Positions 41,266 to 50,086 of a stretch of DNA of 64,000 nucleotides are shown here, piece by piece (positions within the stretch are counted from its first letter, which is position 1; each line of letters begins with the position of its first letter). The stretch is taken from NCBI RefSeq assembly GCF_008704205.1, contig NZ_VXLC01000010.1:1-64000 (forward strand), read 5' to 3'. The notes beneath the pieces were generated by a model. The model saw only the letters and a program-made list of their open reading frames with translations, was not told where the DNA came from and made no database searches. Source of the stretch: Nocardia colli. Lineage in GTDB: Bacteria; Actinomycetota; Actinomycetes; Mycobacteriales; Mycobacteriaceae. The translations under genes were made by a program, and so were the position numbers.

Positions 41266-41523
41266 ATGACGGCCACCACTATGACAAGTCGTGAGTTCAA
41301 TCAAGACACCGGGCGCGCCAAGCGGGCCGCGTCGAGTGGGCCGGTCATCATCACGGATCGGGGGCGTCCTGTGCATGTGCTGTTGAGCTATGCGGACTAC
41401 GAGCGACTTACGGGGGGTGGCGTGACGATTCTCGACTTGCTCGGCTTGCCTGAGGGTGCCGAGGACATCGAACTGGACCTGCCAGATCTGCGGGACCATG
41501 CCCAGGGTGCGGATTTCGACTGA
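41266..41523 (+). CDS. Phd/YefM-family antitoxin
   Basis: 85 aa. Phd fold N-terminus (MTSREFNQDTGRAKRAASSGPVIITDRGRPVHVLLSYADYERL) and an acidic C-terminal tail (GAEDIELDLPDLRDH) that would wrap the toxin. TAGGAG lies 4-5 nt before the ATG. The stop overlaps the toxin start (TGATG). Confidence 0.88.
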   Translation: MTATTMTSREFNQDTGRAKRAASSGPVIITDRGRPVHVLLSYADYERLTGGGVTILDLLGLPEGAEDIELDLPDLRDHAQGADFD

Positions 41524-41954
41524 TGTTCCTACTCGACACCCATGTGGTCTCCGAGCTCAGGAAAGCCGGGTCCGGCAAGGTCGACAAGAACGTCTACTCG
41601 TGGGCGGCCGACAACCCGGTGGCTGGCATGTATGTCTCGGCTATCACGGTCCAGGAGTTGGAAATCGGGGTACTGCGGGTCGAGCGACGCGATCCCGCAC
41701 AGGGCCGCATCTTGCGAAAGTGGCTGGAATCGCAAGTGCTGCCGTCGTTTGCCGAGCGGGTCTTGCCGGTCGATGTGGCGGTGGCCCGACGCAGCGCCAA
41801 GTTGCATGTGCCCAACTCTCGGCCGGTGCGCGACGCACTCATCGCTGCTACCGCGTTGGTGCACGGGATGACCGTGGCCACCCGCAATGTACGCGACTTC
41901 GAACCAACCGGAGTGACGATCCTCGATCCGTGGAAGTCGTCCGAAGCGGAGTGA
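41523..41954 (+). CDS. PIN-domain toxin (VapC/FitB-like)
   Basis: 143 aa. PIN ribonuclease fold with acidic Mg2+ residues Asp5 (LLDTHVVSELRK), Glu45 (VQELEIG), Asp104 (PVRDALIAATAL) and Asp125 (NVRDFEPTGV). The LDTHVVSE...NVRDF pattern is that of the FitB branch, which usually pairs with Phd-like antitoxins as here. RNA target unknown. Confidence 0.9.
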   Translation: MFLLDTHVVSELRKAGSGKVDKNVYSWAADNPVAGMYVSAITVQELEIGVLRVERRDPAQGRILRKWLESQVLPSFAERVLPVDVAVARRSAKLHVPNSRPVRDALIAATALVHGMTVATRNVRDFEPTGVTILDPWKSSEAE

Positions 41955-42042
41955 TCTGAGCTGGCCGTCACGTTGTCGGCCTGGTCACCTTTGCTGGCAC
42001 CCGCCTCTCGTCGCCTACCAGCATGTAGGGGAGGAGGTCGGC

Positions 42043-43032
42043 ATGGGGACTGGCGAGATTCAGCTGGACGCGGATCAGGTGCGGGCGGTGGCTCGGCTGG
42101 GGGAGCTGGTGGATCGGCGGGGGCGGCCGGTGCGGCGGCATCGCGGGGTCTATCTGTACGGCGGGCCGGGGCGCGGGAAGACCATGGTGATGGATCGGTT
42201 CTTCGCGGGGGTGGCTTCGGATCGTAAGCGGCGCTTTCACTTTCATCAGTTCTTTGTTCGGTTGCATGCGGCGGCGCACGCGTCCGGCTCCATCGATAAG
42301 GCGGTCGCCGCGTTGCTCGGGGATGCGCGGCTGGTGTGCTTCGACGAATTCCATGTGCACGACATCGGTGACGCGATGCTCATCGCTCGAATGCTCGATG
42401 CTTTGTTCAAGCGTCAAGTGACGCTGGTGGTTACGTCGAATTACGCGCCCGCCGAGTTGCTGCCGAATCCGCTGTTTCACGAGCATTTCCTGCCGACGAT
42501 CGCGCGGATCACCGCGAACCTCGACGTGATTTCGCTCGACGGGCCGGTGGACTATCGCACGCGGGCGGACCGATCACCCGACGGCCGAACAGGTTTCGCG
42601 GCCGGTCGGTATCTGGTCGATCCCACGGATCGACCCGCGAAGCCGCGCGGCGAAACGAATCCCGACTCGGTCCAGGTCCAGATCGGCCCCCGCCGATTGC
42701 GCGCCCGATCCGCCACCGCCACCGCGCTCACCATCGAATTCGCCGCGCTCTGCGGCACTCCCACCGCCGCCGCGGACTATGTCGAACTGTCCCAGCGTTT
42801 TCCACAGTGGACCATCACCGGCATACCGCCGCTGCGCGAAGTACCACCCGACTGGGCGATGCGTTTCGTCAACGTGGTCGACGTGCTCTACGACGCGGAT
42901 CGGGAACTCACCGTGCGGGCGCGAGTGCCTTTGGCGGACTTGGTCGACGGCATCCGCGGCGTCCCGGATATCGCGCGACTCGCCAGCCGACTTTGTGAAC
43001 TGTCACAATTCACGCCCGCTCCCGTCGGATAG
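42043..43032 (+). CDS. zapE: Cell division AFG1-like ATPase ZapE
   Basis: 329 aa. AFG1/ZapE ATPase: Walker A GGPGRGKT (40-47), Walker B LVCFDEFHV (Asp101, Glu102), sensor TSNYAPAELLP. The region 180-215 (RTRADRSPDGRTGFAAGRYLVD) is a typical insertion. GGGGAGGAGG just upstream of the ATG. ZapE interacts with the Z-ring in E. coli; its role in actinobacteria is unclear. Confidence 0.9.
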   Translation: MGTGEIQLDADQVRAVARLGELVDRRGRPVRRHRGVYLYGGPGRGKTMVMDRFFAGVASDRKRRFHFHQFFVRLHAAAHASGSIDKAVAALLGDARLVCFDEFHVHDIGDAMLIARMLDALFKRQVTLVVTSNYAPAELLPNPLFHEHFLPTIARITANLDVISLDGPVDYRTRADRSPDGRTGFAAGRYLVDPTDRPAKPRGETNPDSVQVQIGPRRLRARSATATALTIEFAALCGTPTAAADYVELSQRFPQWTITGIPPLREVPPDWAMRFVNVVDVLYDADRELTVRARVPLADLVDGIRGVPDIARLASRLCELSQFTPAPVG

Positions 43033-43114
43033 TTGTGCAAGCCGCTGACGACCCGGCTCTGAACGGCACCATGCACGGTTTTAGCGGATGTATTCCGAAG
43101 TATTCGATTCGCTC

Positions 43115-43131
43115 CCGAGCGGACCGCTCGG
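43115..43131. other. 17-bp palindrome upstream of DUF4129 gene
   Basis: CCGAGCGG, one A, then CCGCTCGG, in the 149-bp gap between zapE and the DUF4129 operon. The one-base centre disfavours an RNA hairpin of full length, so a protein operator is at least as likely. Confidence 0.4.
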
Positions 43132-43181
43132 CATGTAACTATGTGGCTGTTTTGTGCAGTACTCAGATTTGGTGGTAATCA

Positions 43182-44126
43182 GTGGCCCGGGCGCGAGCGC
43201 CGATAATGCGCGTGATCGTGCTGATCACGTTGCTGGCCCTTGCCGCGATCGCATTGCGCGGATACATCCCAGGAGTGACCGAATCCCGCGATAATCCGTC
43301 CGCACCCTCCGCCTTGTCGGTGGCATTGATGCCGGTGCTGCTCACCGTGTCCATGGTGATCCTGCTGGCCGGCGTGATCGCCAGCCAGCACCGCCTGCCG
43401 CTGGCCATGCCCGAGCCCGACCGCGACACCGACCGCCAGCAGTGGCGTCTCGGCCGCGTCGGCCTGCTGGTGCTGGCCGGCCTCGCGGTGGTCTCGCTCA
43501 TCCTCGCGGCCGCCGCCGCGGTGTTCTTCGTCGGCAGCGGGCCGGAAAGCGCGCCCCCACCACCGGCCTCGGTCCCGACCACCGGGCAGCCACCGGCCGA
43601 GTTCGCCACCAGCGCACCGGATCCCGGCAGTACCCCCGCCGAACTCACCGGCACCGCCCTGCTGCTCACCGCGATCGCCGCCGCCGCACTGGTCGGCGTG
43701 GCCATCGCCGGGCTCGTCGTGGTCGCGGTGGCCGCCCGGCGCCGGCCCGCGCCGGCCCCGCTGCCGCTGGTCCCGGTCGCCCCCACCGCGGTGGACTCGC
43801 TGGCCCGAGCGGCCGAAATGGGCTTGGCCGCAATGAATGTGCCCGGCCAGGAGCCGCGCGCCGCGATCATCGCCTGCTACGTCGCCATGGAACGCGGCCT
43901 CGCCTTCGATCGCGCCGCCGCGCCGCTGGCCTCGGACACCCCGATGGAGGTGCTGGCCCGCGCCTTCGAACGCGGCGCGCTGCACGACGCCTCGGCGCGG
44001 GAACTGGTCTCCCTGTTCGAGGAGGCCAGATTCAGTCCACATGCGATGCTCGAGTGGCAGCGGATGCGGGCCGAGCAGCTTTTGCGAATCGTCCTGGCGG
44101 ACTTGCAAGGAGAGGCGGCAGCTTGA
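43182..44126 (+). CDS. DUF4129-domain membrane protein
   Basis: 314 aa. Membrane segments at about 9-27, 46-66, 92-115 and 157-185, with a Pro-rich extracytoplasmic linker (PESAPPPPASVPTTGQPP). The cytosolic C-terminal DUF4129 runs about 205-310: AAIIACYVAMERGLAFDRAAAPLASDTPMEVLARA. DUF4129 proteins occur with MoxR ATPases and DUF58 proteins, as here, and often with transglutaminase-like proteins, which are missing. GTG at 43182 or ATG at 43206 could start it. Confidence 0.85.
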   Translation: MARARAPIMRVIVLITLLALAAIALRGYIPGVTESRDNPSAPSALSVALMPVLLTVSMVILLAGVIASQHRLPLAMPEPDRDTDRQQWRLGRVGLLVLAGLAVVSLILAAAAAVFFVGSGPESAPPPPASVPTTGQPPAEFATSAPDPGSTPAELTGTALLLTAIAAAALVGVAIAGLVVVAVAARRRPAPAPLPLVPVAPTAVDSLARAAEMGLAAMNVPGQEPRAAIIACYVAMERGLAFDRAAAPLASDTPMEVLARAFERGALHDASARELVSLFEEARFSPHAMLEWQRMRAEQLLRIVLADLQGEAAA

Positions 44127-44620
44127 ATCGAACGGCCATCGTCATCAGTGCCGCGATCGTCATCGCGCTGATCGAGATCGTCACCCTGGACCGAGCGCGC
44201 GGGGTGCTGTTGTTCCTCGCCGCGGTACCCGTGCTGGTGGCCTTCGCCTGGCTGGTCTGGACGCTGCTCGAGCGGTCGGAGCCGCGCGGCTACCAAGACA
44301 TCGACGAGATCGAGAACGGACCGGCGGAGATGCTGCGCCGCTGGCACGCCAGGGCGCAGATGCTCGCCGACCGCGCCGACGGCACCCGCGCCGACTGGGA
44401 CCGGCACCTGCGCCCGTTGCTGGCCAAGGAGTTCGAGCTGTCCAGCGGGCAGCGGGTGACGAAGAACCGCAGGGCGACCGAGGCCGCCGGCATCCACCTG
44501 TTCGGGCCGGAACTGTGGCGCTGGGTGGACCCGGCGAACTCGGCATTGCGTGATCAAACCAGTAGGGCACCGGGACGGGCGGCGCTGGACGAGATCCTGA
44601 GCCGCCTGCAGAGAATGTGA
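44123..44620 (+). CDS. Membrane protein of the MoxR operon
   Basis: 165 aa from TTG overlapping the previous stop (TTGA). Two membrane helices (about 5-20, 25-47), then a cytosolic helical region with IDEIENGPAEMLRRWHARAQML and a WRWVDPANSALRDQ motif. Hypothetical, but conserved position in actinobacterial MoxR operons. Stop overlaps the moxR GTG. Confidence 0.78.
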   Translation: MNRTAIVISAAIVIALIEIVTLDRARGVLLFLAAVPVLVAFAWLVWTLLERSEPRGYQDIDEIENGPAEMLRRWHARAQMLADRADGTRADWDRHLRPLLAKEFELSSGQRVTKNRRATEAAGIHLFGPELWRWVDPANSALRDQTSRAPGRAALDEILSRLQRM

Positions 44621-45612
44621 AATGGGTTGAGGCAAGTGCGGGTACACACATGACGATGCCGATGGATGTCACGGTCCAGCGCAGCGATGCCGTGCTCCGG
44701 GAGCTATCCCGGGTCATCGTGGGCAAGCAGGAAGAAATGCGGTTGATCATGATCGCCGTGCTGGCCGGCGGTCACGTCCTGATCGAGGACCTGCCTGGTC
44801 TCGGCAAGACGCTGATCGCCAGGTCGTTCGCCGCGGCGCTGGGTCTGCAATTCACCCGCGTACAGTTCACCCCCGACCTGCTACCCGCCGATCTGCTCGG
44901 CTCGACCATCTACGACATGACCTCCGGCCGCTTCACCTTTCGCCGCGGCCCGGTGTTCACCAACGTGCTGCTCGCGGACGAGATCAACCGGACCCCGCCG
45001 AAAACCCAAGCGGCGCTGCTGGAGTCGATGGCCGAGGGGCAAGTCAGCATCGACGGCGAAACCTTCCAGCTGCCCCAGCCGTTCATCGTGCTGGCCACCG
45101 ACAACCCGATCGAGTACGAGGGCACCTACCCGCTGCCGGAGGCCCAGCTGGACCGGTTCGCGATCCAGCTCCGGCTCGGCTACCTCTCCGAATCGGACGA
45201 GAAGCAGATGATCCGCCGCCGATTGGAGCGAGGCGCGACGACGCCGCAGGTCACCCAGGTGGTGGACGCGAACGGCCTACTGGAGATGCGCCAATCGGTC
45301 GAGTACGTCACGGTGCATCCGGATGTGGTGAGCTACGTGGTCGCGCTCGCCACGGCCACCCGGGCGCACCCGCAGGTGGAGGTCGGCGCGAGTCCGCGCG
45401 CGGAACTGGACCTGGTGCAGATGGCACGCGCCCGTGCCTTACTGCTCGGCCGCGACTACGTCATCCCGGAAGACGTGAAGGCCCTGGCGATTCCGGCCAT
45501 GGCGCACCGGATCACCCTGCGCCCGGAGATGTGGGTGCGCCGGATCCGCGGCGAGGACGTGATCACCGAACTGCTGCGCCGCCTGCCTGTTCCGCGCGCC
45601 ACTGTGACATGA
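44617..45612 (+). CDS. MoxR-family AAA+ ATPase
   Basis: 331 aa from GTG 44617 (overlapping the previous stop); an ATG at 44650 is an alternative. Walker A EDLPGLGKT (57-65), Walker B VLLADEIN (Asp121, Glu122), RTPPKTQAALLESMAEGQVS and sensor I LATDNPIEYEGTYPLPEAQLDRF. MoxR ATPases act as chaperones that mature or insert metal into partner proteins, typically VWA/DUF58 proteins such as the next gene product. Confidence 0.92.
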   Translation: MKWVEASAGTHMTMPMDVTVQRSDAVLRELSRVIVGKQEEMRLIMIAVLAGGHVLIEDLPGLGKTLIARSFAAALGLQFTRVQFTPDLLPADLLGSTIYDMTSGRFTFRRGPVFTNVLLADEINRTPPKTQAALLESMAEGQVSIDGETFQLPQPFIVLATDNPIEYEGTYPLPEAQLDRFAIQLRLGYLSESDEKQMIRRRLERGATTPQVTQVVDANGLLEMRQSVEYVTVHPDVVSYVVALATATRAHPQVEVGASPRAELDLVQMARARALLLGRDYVIPEDVKALAIPAMAHRITLRPEMWVRRIRGEDVITELLRRLPVPRATVT

Positions 45613-46883
45613 GGCATCGCGACGCCAGCACCGCGGTCGAGGCCGAATTGCGGTGGCGCCCGGCACCGTTGGTCTTCATGCTGGCGATCTGCGCCGCCGC
45701 GGCGCTGGTGCTCGCGGTGGTGCTCGGGCGGTGGCAGCTGGTCGTGTTCGCCGCGCCGCTGCTCGGCGTGCTCGCCACCGCGCCGTGGCAGCAGTCCTCG
45801 ACCAGGATCCAGGTGGATGGCGGCGGGACGCTGCGCTGCTTCGAATCCGAAGAGGTGGTGCTGACCGTCGCCGCGTTCGTCGAGCAGGGGCACGCGCTGC
45901 TGCGGTTGAAGCCGGAAAAGGTTACGGCGCTTGGTATCGAGGTCGAGGAGGCCAGCGATTCCGGAGCCGCGCCCGCCGGTCTGCGACTCGCGCTGTCGGC
46001 GGATCGGTGGGGGCGTTATCCGGTGTCGGTGCGGGTGTCCGCGCTGAGTCCGGCGGGTCTCGCGGTGGCGAACGTCGTGCTGCCCGCAGGGCAACTGTTC
46101 GTCTATCCGATCACCGATCCGCAGCGAATGCGCTTGCCGCGCACAGAACTTCCCGAACGGCTCGGCACGCATCTCACGCGCAGGCATGGGCCCGGTGTGG
46201 AGTACGCCGATATCCGCGCCTACGCGCCGGGTGACCAGCTGCGCATCGTGAACTGGCCGGTGAGTGCGCGGCGCGGCCGGTTGTATGTCACCGAGCGGTT
46301 GACCAATCGCTCCGCGGATGTCGTTGTGCTGGTGGATACCTCGCAACAGGCTCCGGGTCCGGCGACCGATTCCCTCGAGCTCTCGGTGCGTGGTGCGGCG
46401 CAGGTCGTCCAGTCGACTCTGCAAGCCGGCGACCGGACCGCCGTGGTGTGTCTCGGCCAAGCGCCGCGCTGGCTGCGGCCCGATATCGGGCGCCGGCAGT
46501 TCTACCGGGTCGTGGATACCGTGCTCGGCGTCGGCGACGAGCATATCCCCACCACCGGTACGCTGGCACCGCACTCGGCCGTGCCGCTCGGCGCGATCGT
46601 GGTCGCGTTCTCCACGCTGCTCGACACCCAGTTCGCGCTCGCGCTGATCGATCTGCGTAAGCGCGGGCACGTCGTGGTGGTGGTGGATGTCCTGCGCGGC
46701 ACGCCGTTTCGGGGCGCGCTCGATCCGACCTTGGCCAAGATGTGGCAGCTCGAACGCGCCTCCATGTACCGCGACATGGGCACTGTCGGCGTAGATATCG
46801 TGGCCTGGCCGGCGGACACCCGGCTGGATCAGATCATGCGCGTGCTGCCCGAGCATCGTCGTACCGTGCGGGTGCGCCGATGA
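45609..46883 (+). CDS. DUF58-domain (VWA-like) protein
   Basis: 424 aa. Two membrane helices (about 22-55), an extracytoplasmic or cytosolic beta domain, then DUF58: GPGVEYADIRAYAPGDQLRIVNWPVSARRGRLYV is the family signature and VVVLVDTSQQ resembles a degenerate MIDAS (DTS instead of DxSxS). ATGA overlap with moxR. MoxR-DUF58 pairs are linked to envelope or stress functions. Confidence 0.9.
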   Translation: MRHRDASTAVEAELRWRPAPLVFMLAICAAAALVLAVVLGRWQLVVFAAPLLGVLATAPWQQSSTRIQVDGGGTLRCFESEEVVLTVAAFVEQGHALLRLKPEKVTALGIEVEEASDSGAAPAGLRLALSADRWGRYPVSVRVSALSPAGLAVANVVLPAGQLFVYPITDPQRMRLPRTELPERLGTHLTRRHGPGVEYADIRAYAPGDQLRIVNWPVSARRGRLYVTERLTNRSADVVVLVDTSQQAPGPATDSLELSVRGAAQVVQSTLQAGDRTAVVCLGQAPRWLRPDIGRRQFYRVVDTVLGVGDEHIPTTGTLAPHSAVPLGAIVVAFSTLLDTQFALALIDLRKRGHVVVVVDVLRGTPFRGALDPTLAKMWQLERASMYRDMGTVGVDIVAWPADTRLDQIMRVLPEHRRTVRVRR

Positions 46884-47362
46884 CCCGCTTCCTCGCCGTC
46901 CTGTCGGGCGTATTGCTGGTGACGTCGGTGGCGCTGCTGGAACCGTGGGCCGCCATCCCCGCGCTCGTCCTGGTCGCACTCGGCTGGTGGTTCCGTCCGG
47001 TCGCGGTCGCCGCCGTCCTGCTCGCCGTCGGCGTGCTCGCGGTCGCGAACCCCGGCGTACTCGCCGCCGCCGCAATGGGATTGGTCGCGACCGCCTATCT
47101 GCTCAACGCCGCCACCGTCACCGCCCCGCACGGCGTGGTGCCGACCACGGTCCCGTCGGTGACCGGCGCGGTCGGTTTCGCCGCCGTCGGCGTCGGCGCG
47201 GCCTTGCTTCCAGTGCAGCTTGCCTGGGCCCCGTTGGCCGCGCCCATCCTGGTGATCGTGTTGTACGCCTTGATAGTTCATGGCGCAGCGATCCGCCGCG
47301 CCCGGAACACGGGTACACCACAGCCGACCGGCGCCCCGCAAACGAACCCGCACGCCTCTTGA
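46880..47362 (+). CDS. Membrane protein, last gene of the MoxR operon
   Basis: 160 aa, ATGA overlap with the DUF58 gene. Four to five hydrophobic segments with few charged residues, ending in a short Arg/Pro tail (IRRARNTGTPQPTGAP). Function unknown. Completes a five-gene overlapping operon. A hairpin overlaps its stop codon. Confidence 0.8.
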   Translation: MTRFLAVLSGVLLVTSVALLEPWAAIPALVLVALGWWFRPVAVAAVLLAVGVLAVANPGVLAAAAMGLVATAYLLNAATVTAPHGVVPTTVPSVTGAVGFAAVGVGAALLPVQLAWAPLAAPILVIVLYALIVHGAAIRRARNTGTPQPTGAPQTNPHAS

Positions 47363-47373
47363 AGCGTGCGGGT
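47346..47373. terminator. Hairpin between the MoxR operon and the MaoC gene
   Basis: ACCCGCACGC (47346-47355) pairs with GCGTGCGGGT (47364-47373), 8-nt loop containing the TGA stop at 47360-47362. Shared by two convergent operons. Confidence 0.75.
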
Positions 47374-47397
47374 GCCTGATGGACGTGTGCAGGAGAC

Positions 47398-48264
47398 TCA
47401 GGCGGACCGGAACCGCAGGGTCACGTCGCCGAGCACCGGCGCGTCCGCGCGCTCGACCACCGTCGCGGCGATGGTCAGTTCGCCGTCCTGCTGCCAGATC
47501 CGGGTGCGGATCGTCTCACCCGGATAGAGCACACCCGCGAACCGCGCGCGAAAACCGGTGACCCGGCTCGCATCCGACCCGAGCACGGTGTCCGTAGCCG
47601 TCTTGCAGACGATGCCGTATGTGCACAACCCGTGCAGGATCGGCGCGGGAAAGCCCGCAGCGCGGGCGAATTCGGGATCCGAGTGCAGCGGATTGCGATC
47701 ACCGCACATCCGATAGAGCAGCGCTTGCTGCGGCAGCGTCGCCGTGGTCACGTCGAAATCCGGTGCGCGATCCGGCAGTTCGGACTTGGTGCTCGGCCCG
47801 CGCTCACCGCCGAAACCACCCTCGCCGCGAGCGAAGATCGACGAACGCGCGGTCCACAGCGGCGCACCGTCGGAACCGGTGACCGTCTGCTCCTGCACGA
47901 CCACCGCCGCGGAACCCTTGTCCCAGAGCTCGGTGATCCGCCCGGTGCTGGTCGCTTTGCCCGCGGCCGGGATCGGGCGGTGCACCTCCACCTCCTGATG
48001 GCCGTGCACCACCTTCGCCAGGTCGATGTCGATGCCGGGGAAGCTGACCCGCGGCGGCTCGGTCTCGTGCAGGGTCGGCGCGACGGTCGCGAACGTCGGC
48101 AGCACCTGCGGTCCGCGATCGTCGAGATACCGCAGTTCGGCCGGGTCGGTCCAGCGCGTGCCCGCGCCGAGTCCGAGCTGATACAGCTGCACGTCGGACG
48201 GCGTCCAGGCGAACTCCCGGCTCGGAAGTTCGGCCCCGAGCGCGACTTTCGGATCGATCGGCAT
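47398..48264 (-). CDS. MaoC-like (R)-specific enoyl-CoA hydratase, Rv3538/Hsd4B-like
   Basis: 288 aa, double hot-dog hydratase-2 fold. The hydratase-2 motif YRMCGDRNPLHSDPEFARAAGF lies in the C-terminal half, with Asp and His as catalytic residues. Next to kstD as in M. tuberculosis Rv3537-Rv3538, where the protein is assigned to hydration during cholesterol side-chain beta-oxidation. Its ATG overlaps the kstD stop (ATGA). Confidence 0.87.
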   Translation of the reverse strand: MPIDPKVALGAELPSREFAWTPSDVQLYQLGLGAGTRWTDPAELRYLDDRGPQVLPTFATVAPTLHETEPPRVSFPGIDIDLAKVVHGHQEVEVHRPIPAAGKATSTGRITELWDKGSAAVVVQEQTVTGSDGAPLWTARSSIFARGEGGFGGERGPSTKSELPDRAPDFDVTTATLPQQALLYRMCGDRNPLHSDPEFARAAGFPAPILHGLCTYGIVCKTATDTVLGSDASRVTGFRARFAGVLYPGETIRTRIWQQDGELTIAATVVERADAPVLGDVTLRFRSA

Positions 48265-49973
48265 CAGGACTCCTTGCTGGACGGCATCGGACGGGTCGGC
48301 TGCGCCGCCTTCTTCTCGACGATATCGAGCACCGCCAGATAGCCGAAGGTGAGCGCAGGCCCGATGGTCGCGCCGGGACCGGCGTAGGTGTGGCCCATCA
48401 CCGGGGTCGAGCTGTTGCCCGCGGCGTACAGGCCTTCGATCGGGCTGCCGTCCTCGCGCAGCACCCGGCCCGCGGTGTCGGCGACCAGGCCGCCCTTGGT
48501 GCCGAGATCGCCGGGCACGATCTTCGCGGCATAGAACGGACCTTGGATCAGCGCCGCGAGGCACGGGTTCGGCTTCACCGTCGGATCGCCGTAGTACCGG
48601 TCGTAGTGGCTGTCACCGCGGCCGAAGTCCGCGTCCTTGCCGGTCTCGGCGAAGGTGTTGAACCGGGCGACGGTGGCGGCGAGATCGGCCGCCGGGACAC
48701 CGATCTTGGTGGCCAGCTCTTCGAGGGAGTCCGCCTTGACGATGTTGTCGTTCTCCAGCCAGCGCGACGGAAAGCGCTGGCCCGGCTGCAATCCGGCGAA
48801 GATGTAGCGGTTGCGGTAGCGCTGATCGAAGACCAGCCAGGCCGGGATGTTCTCGCCCGGGCCCTCGCCCTGCCCGTACTCGCCGCCGTACATGGTGTGC
48901 ACGGCCTCGACGTAGGGCGCGGACTCGTTGCCGAACCGCTTGCCGGTGGCGTTGACCATGATGGTGCCCGGCAGATTGCGCTCGGCCAGCGCGAACCACG
49001 GCCGCCCGCCCTTGAAGATGGTCGGACCCCACCAGGCGTCCTCCATGAAGCCGACGTCGCCGCCCGCCGCCATGCCCGCGACGATGCCGTCGCCGGTATT
49101 CGCGGCCGCGCCGGTGGTCCACTCGGTGGTGATCGGCTGGCGCTGGTACTTGGTGCGCAGCTCGGCGCTGTGCTCGAAACCGCCGCTGCCCAGGACCACG
49201 CCGTAGCGCGCGGTGATGGTGACCGGCTGCCCCTCGTGCTCGGCCTCGACCCCGGTGACCACGCCGTTCTCCACCACGAGCCCGGTCAGCGGGGTGTTCA
49301 GCAGCAGTGGCACGTTCGCGTCGAGCAGTCCCTTGCGCATGGCGGCGATGATCGCCTGGCCCATGCCGAGGATGTGCTTGCCGGTGAACTTGGCCCAGTA
49401 GGTGCGCGCGCCGACCCGCAGCGCGCGGGCCATGCCCTTCGGATGTCTGCGGATCAGGTTGAGCCGGACGAAGTCGGCCTGCATGACCACCACGTTCAGT
49501 GGCGCCTTGGCGTAGGGCGGCTCCAGGTTGGCCAGCTCCGCGCCGAGCACCTTGGCGTTGAACGGGGCCGGTTCGCAGGACCGTCCCGCGCCCAGCCCGC
49601 CCGGCGCCTCCGGGTAGTAGTCGGAGTAGCCCGGCACCCACTTCATCTTCAGCGGGGTGTGGTCGAGCACGAAGTCGAACGCCTCCGGACCCCGGTCGAT
49701 GTAGGTGTCGATCCGCTCCTTGGGCACCACGTCGCCGATGATGCTGTGCAGGTAGGTGCGGGCCACCTCGCGGTCGTCCGGTCGGCCGGACGCGCGCAGC
49801 GCCTTGTTGCCGGGGATCCAGACGCCACCGCCGGAGCGTGCGGTGGACCCGCCGTAGTGCGCGGCCTTCTCGATGAGCACCACGCTGAGCCCGTGGTGGG
49901 CGGCGGTGAGGGCGGCGGTCATGCCCGCAGCGCCGCTGCCGACCACCACCACATCGTATTCCCGATCAATCAT
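48264..49973 (-). CDS. kstD: 3-ketosteroid delta1-dehydrogenase KstD
   Basis: 569 aa from the ATG at 49973. FAD motif DVVVVGSGAAGMTAALTAAHHG and GGSTARSGGGVWIP at the N-terminus; active-site tyrosines in GYSDYYPE and GHTYAGPGATIGPALTFGY. Introduces the C1-C2 double bond in ring A; with KshA it triggers ring B opening. A KstR box lies 2 bp upstream of the start and a -10-like TATAAC 9 nt upstream, so the leader is near zero. The frame open further upstream is not used. Confidence 0.94.
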   Translation of the reverse strand: MIDREYDVVVVGSGAAGMTAALTAAHHGLSVVLIEKAAHYGGSTARSGGGVWIPGNKALRASGRPDDREVARTYLHSIIGDVVPKERIDTYIDRGPEAFDFVLDHTPLKMKWVPGYSDYYPEAPGGLGAGRSCEPAPFNAKVLGAELANLEPPYAKAPLNVVVMQADFVRLNLIRRHPKGMARALRVGARTYWAKFTGKHILGMGQAIIAAMRKGLLDANVPLLLNTPLTGLVVENGVVTGVEAEHEGQPVTITARYGVVLGSGGFEHSAELRTKYQRQPITTEWTTGAAANTGDGIVAGMAAGGDVGFMEDAWWGPTIFKGGRPWFALAERNLPGTIMVNATGKRFGNESAPYVEAVHTMYGGEYGQGEGPGENIPAWLVFDQRYRNRYIFAGLQPGQRFPSRWLENDNIVKADSLEELATKIGVPAADLAATVARFNTFAETGKDADFGRGDSHYDRYYGDPTVKPNPCLAALIQGPFYAAKIVPGDLGTKGGLVADTAGRVLREDGSPIEGLYAAGNSSTPVMGHTYAGPGATIGPALTFGYLAVLDIVEKKAAQPTRPMPSSKES

Positions 49974-49974
49974 G

Positions 49975-49988
49975 TAGAACACGTTATA
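49975..49988. promoter_or_regulatory. KstR box at kstD
   Basis: TAGAACACGTTATA fits TNNAACNNGTTNNA at all fixed positions and abuts the kstD start codon, covering its -10. Confidence 0.85.
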
Positions 49989-50050
49989 GAATGAGGCGGC
50001 CGTTGGTCTATGTTGTGTGGCAGAAGACTTACTCGGCTTTCCGTTTGCTG

Positions 50051-50064
50051 AGAAACTCGTTTCA
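50051..50064. promoter_or_regulatory. Probable second KstR box, upstream of the flavoprotein-hsaEGF operon
   Basis: AGAAACTCGTTTCA fits the KstR consensus except the first base (A for T). It is 22 bp before the flavoprotein ATG. Confidence 0.55.
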
Positions 50065-50086
50065 GTTTCAGACCGGAGTGAAGTAC

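Noticed and set aside
43115..43131. Palindrome as zapE terminator
   Set aside because: One-base centre and a distance of more than 80 bp from the zapE stop make a simple terminator uncertain; reported only as a palindrome.
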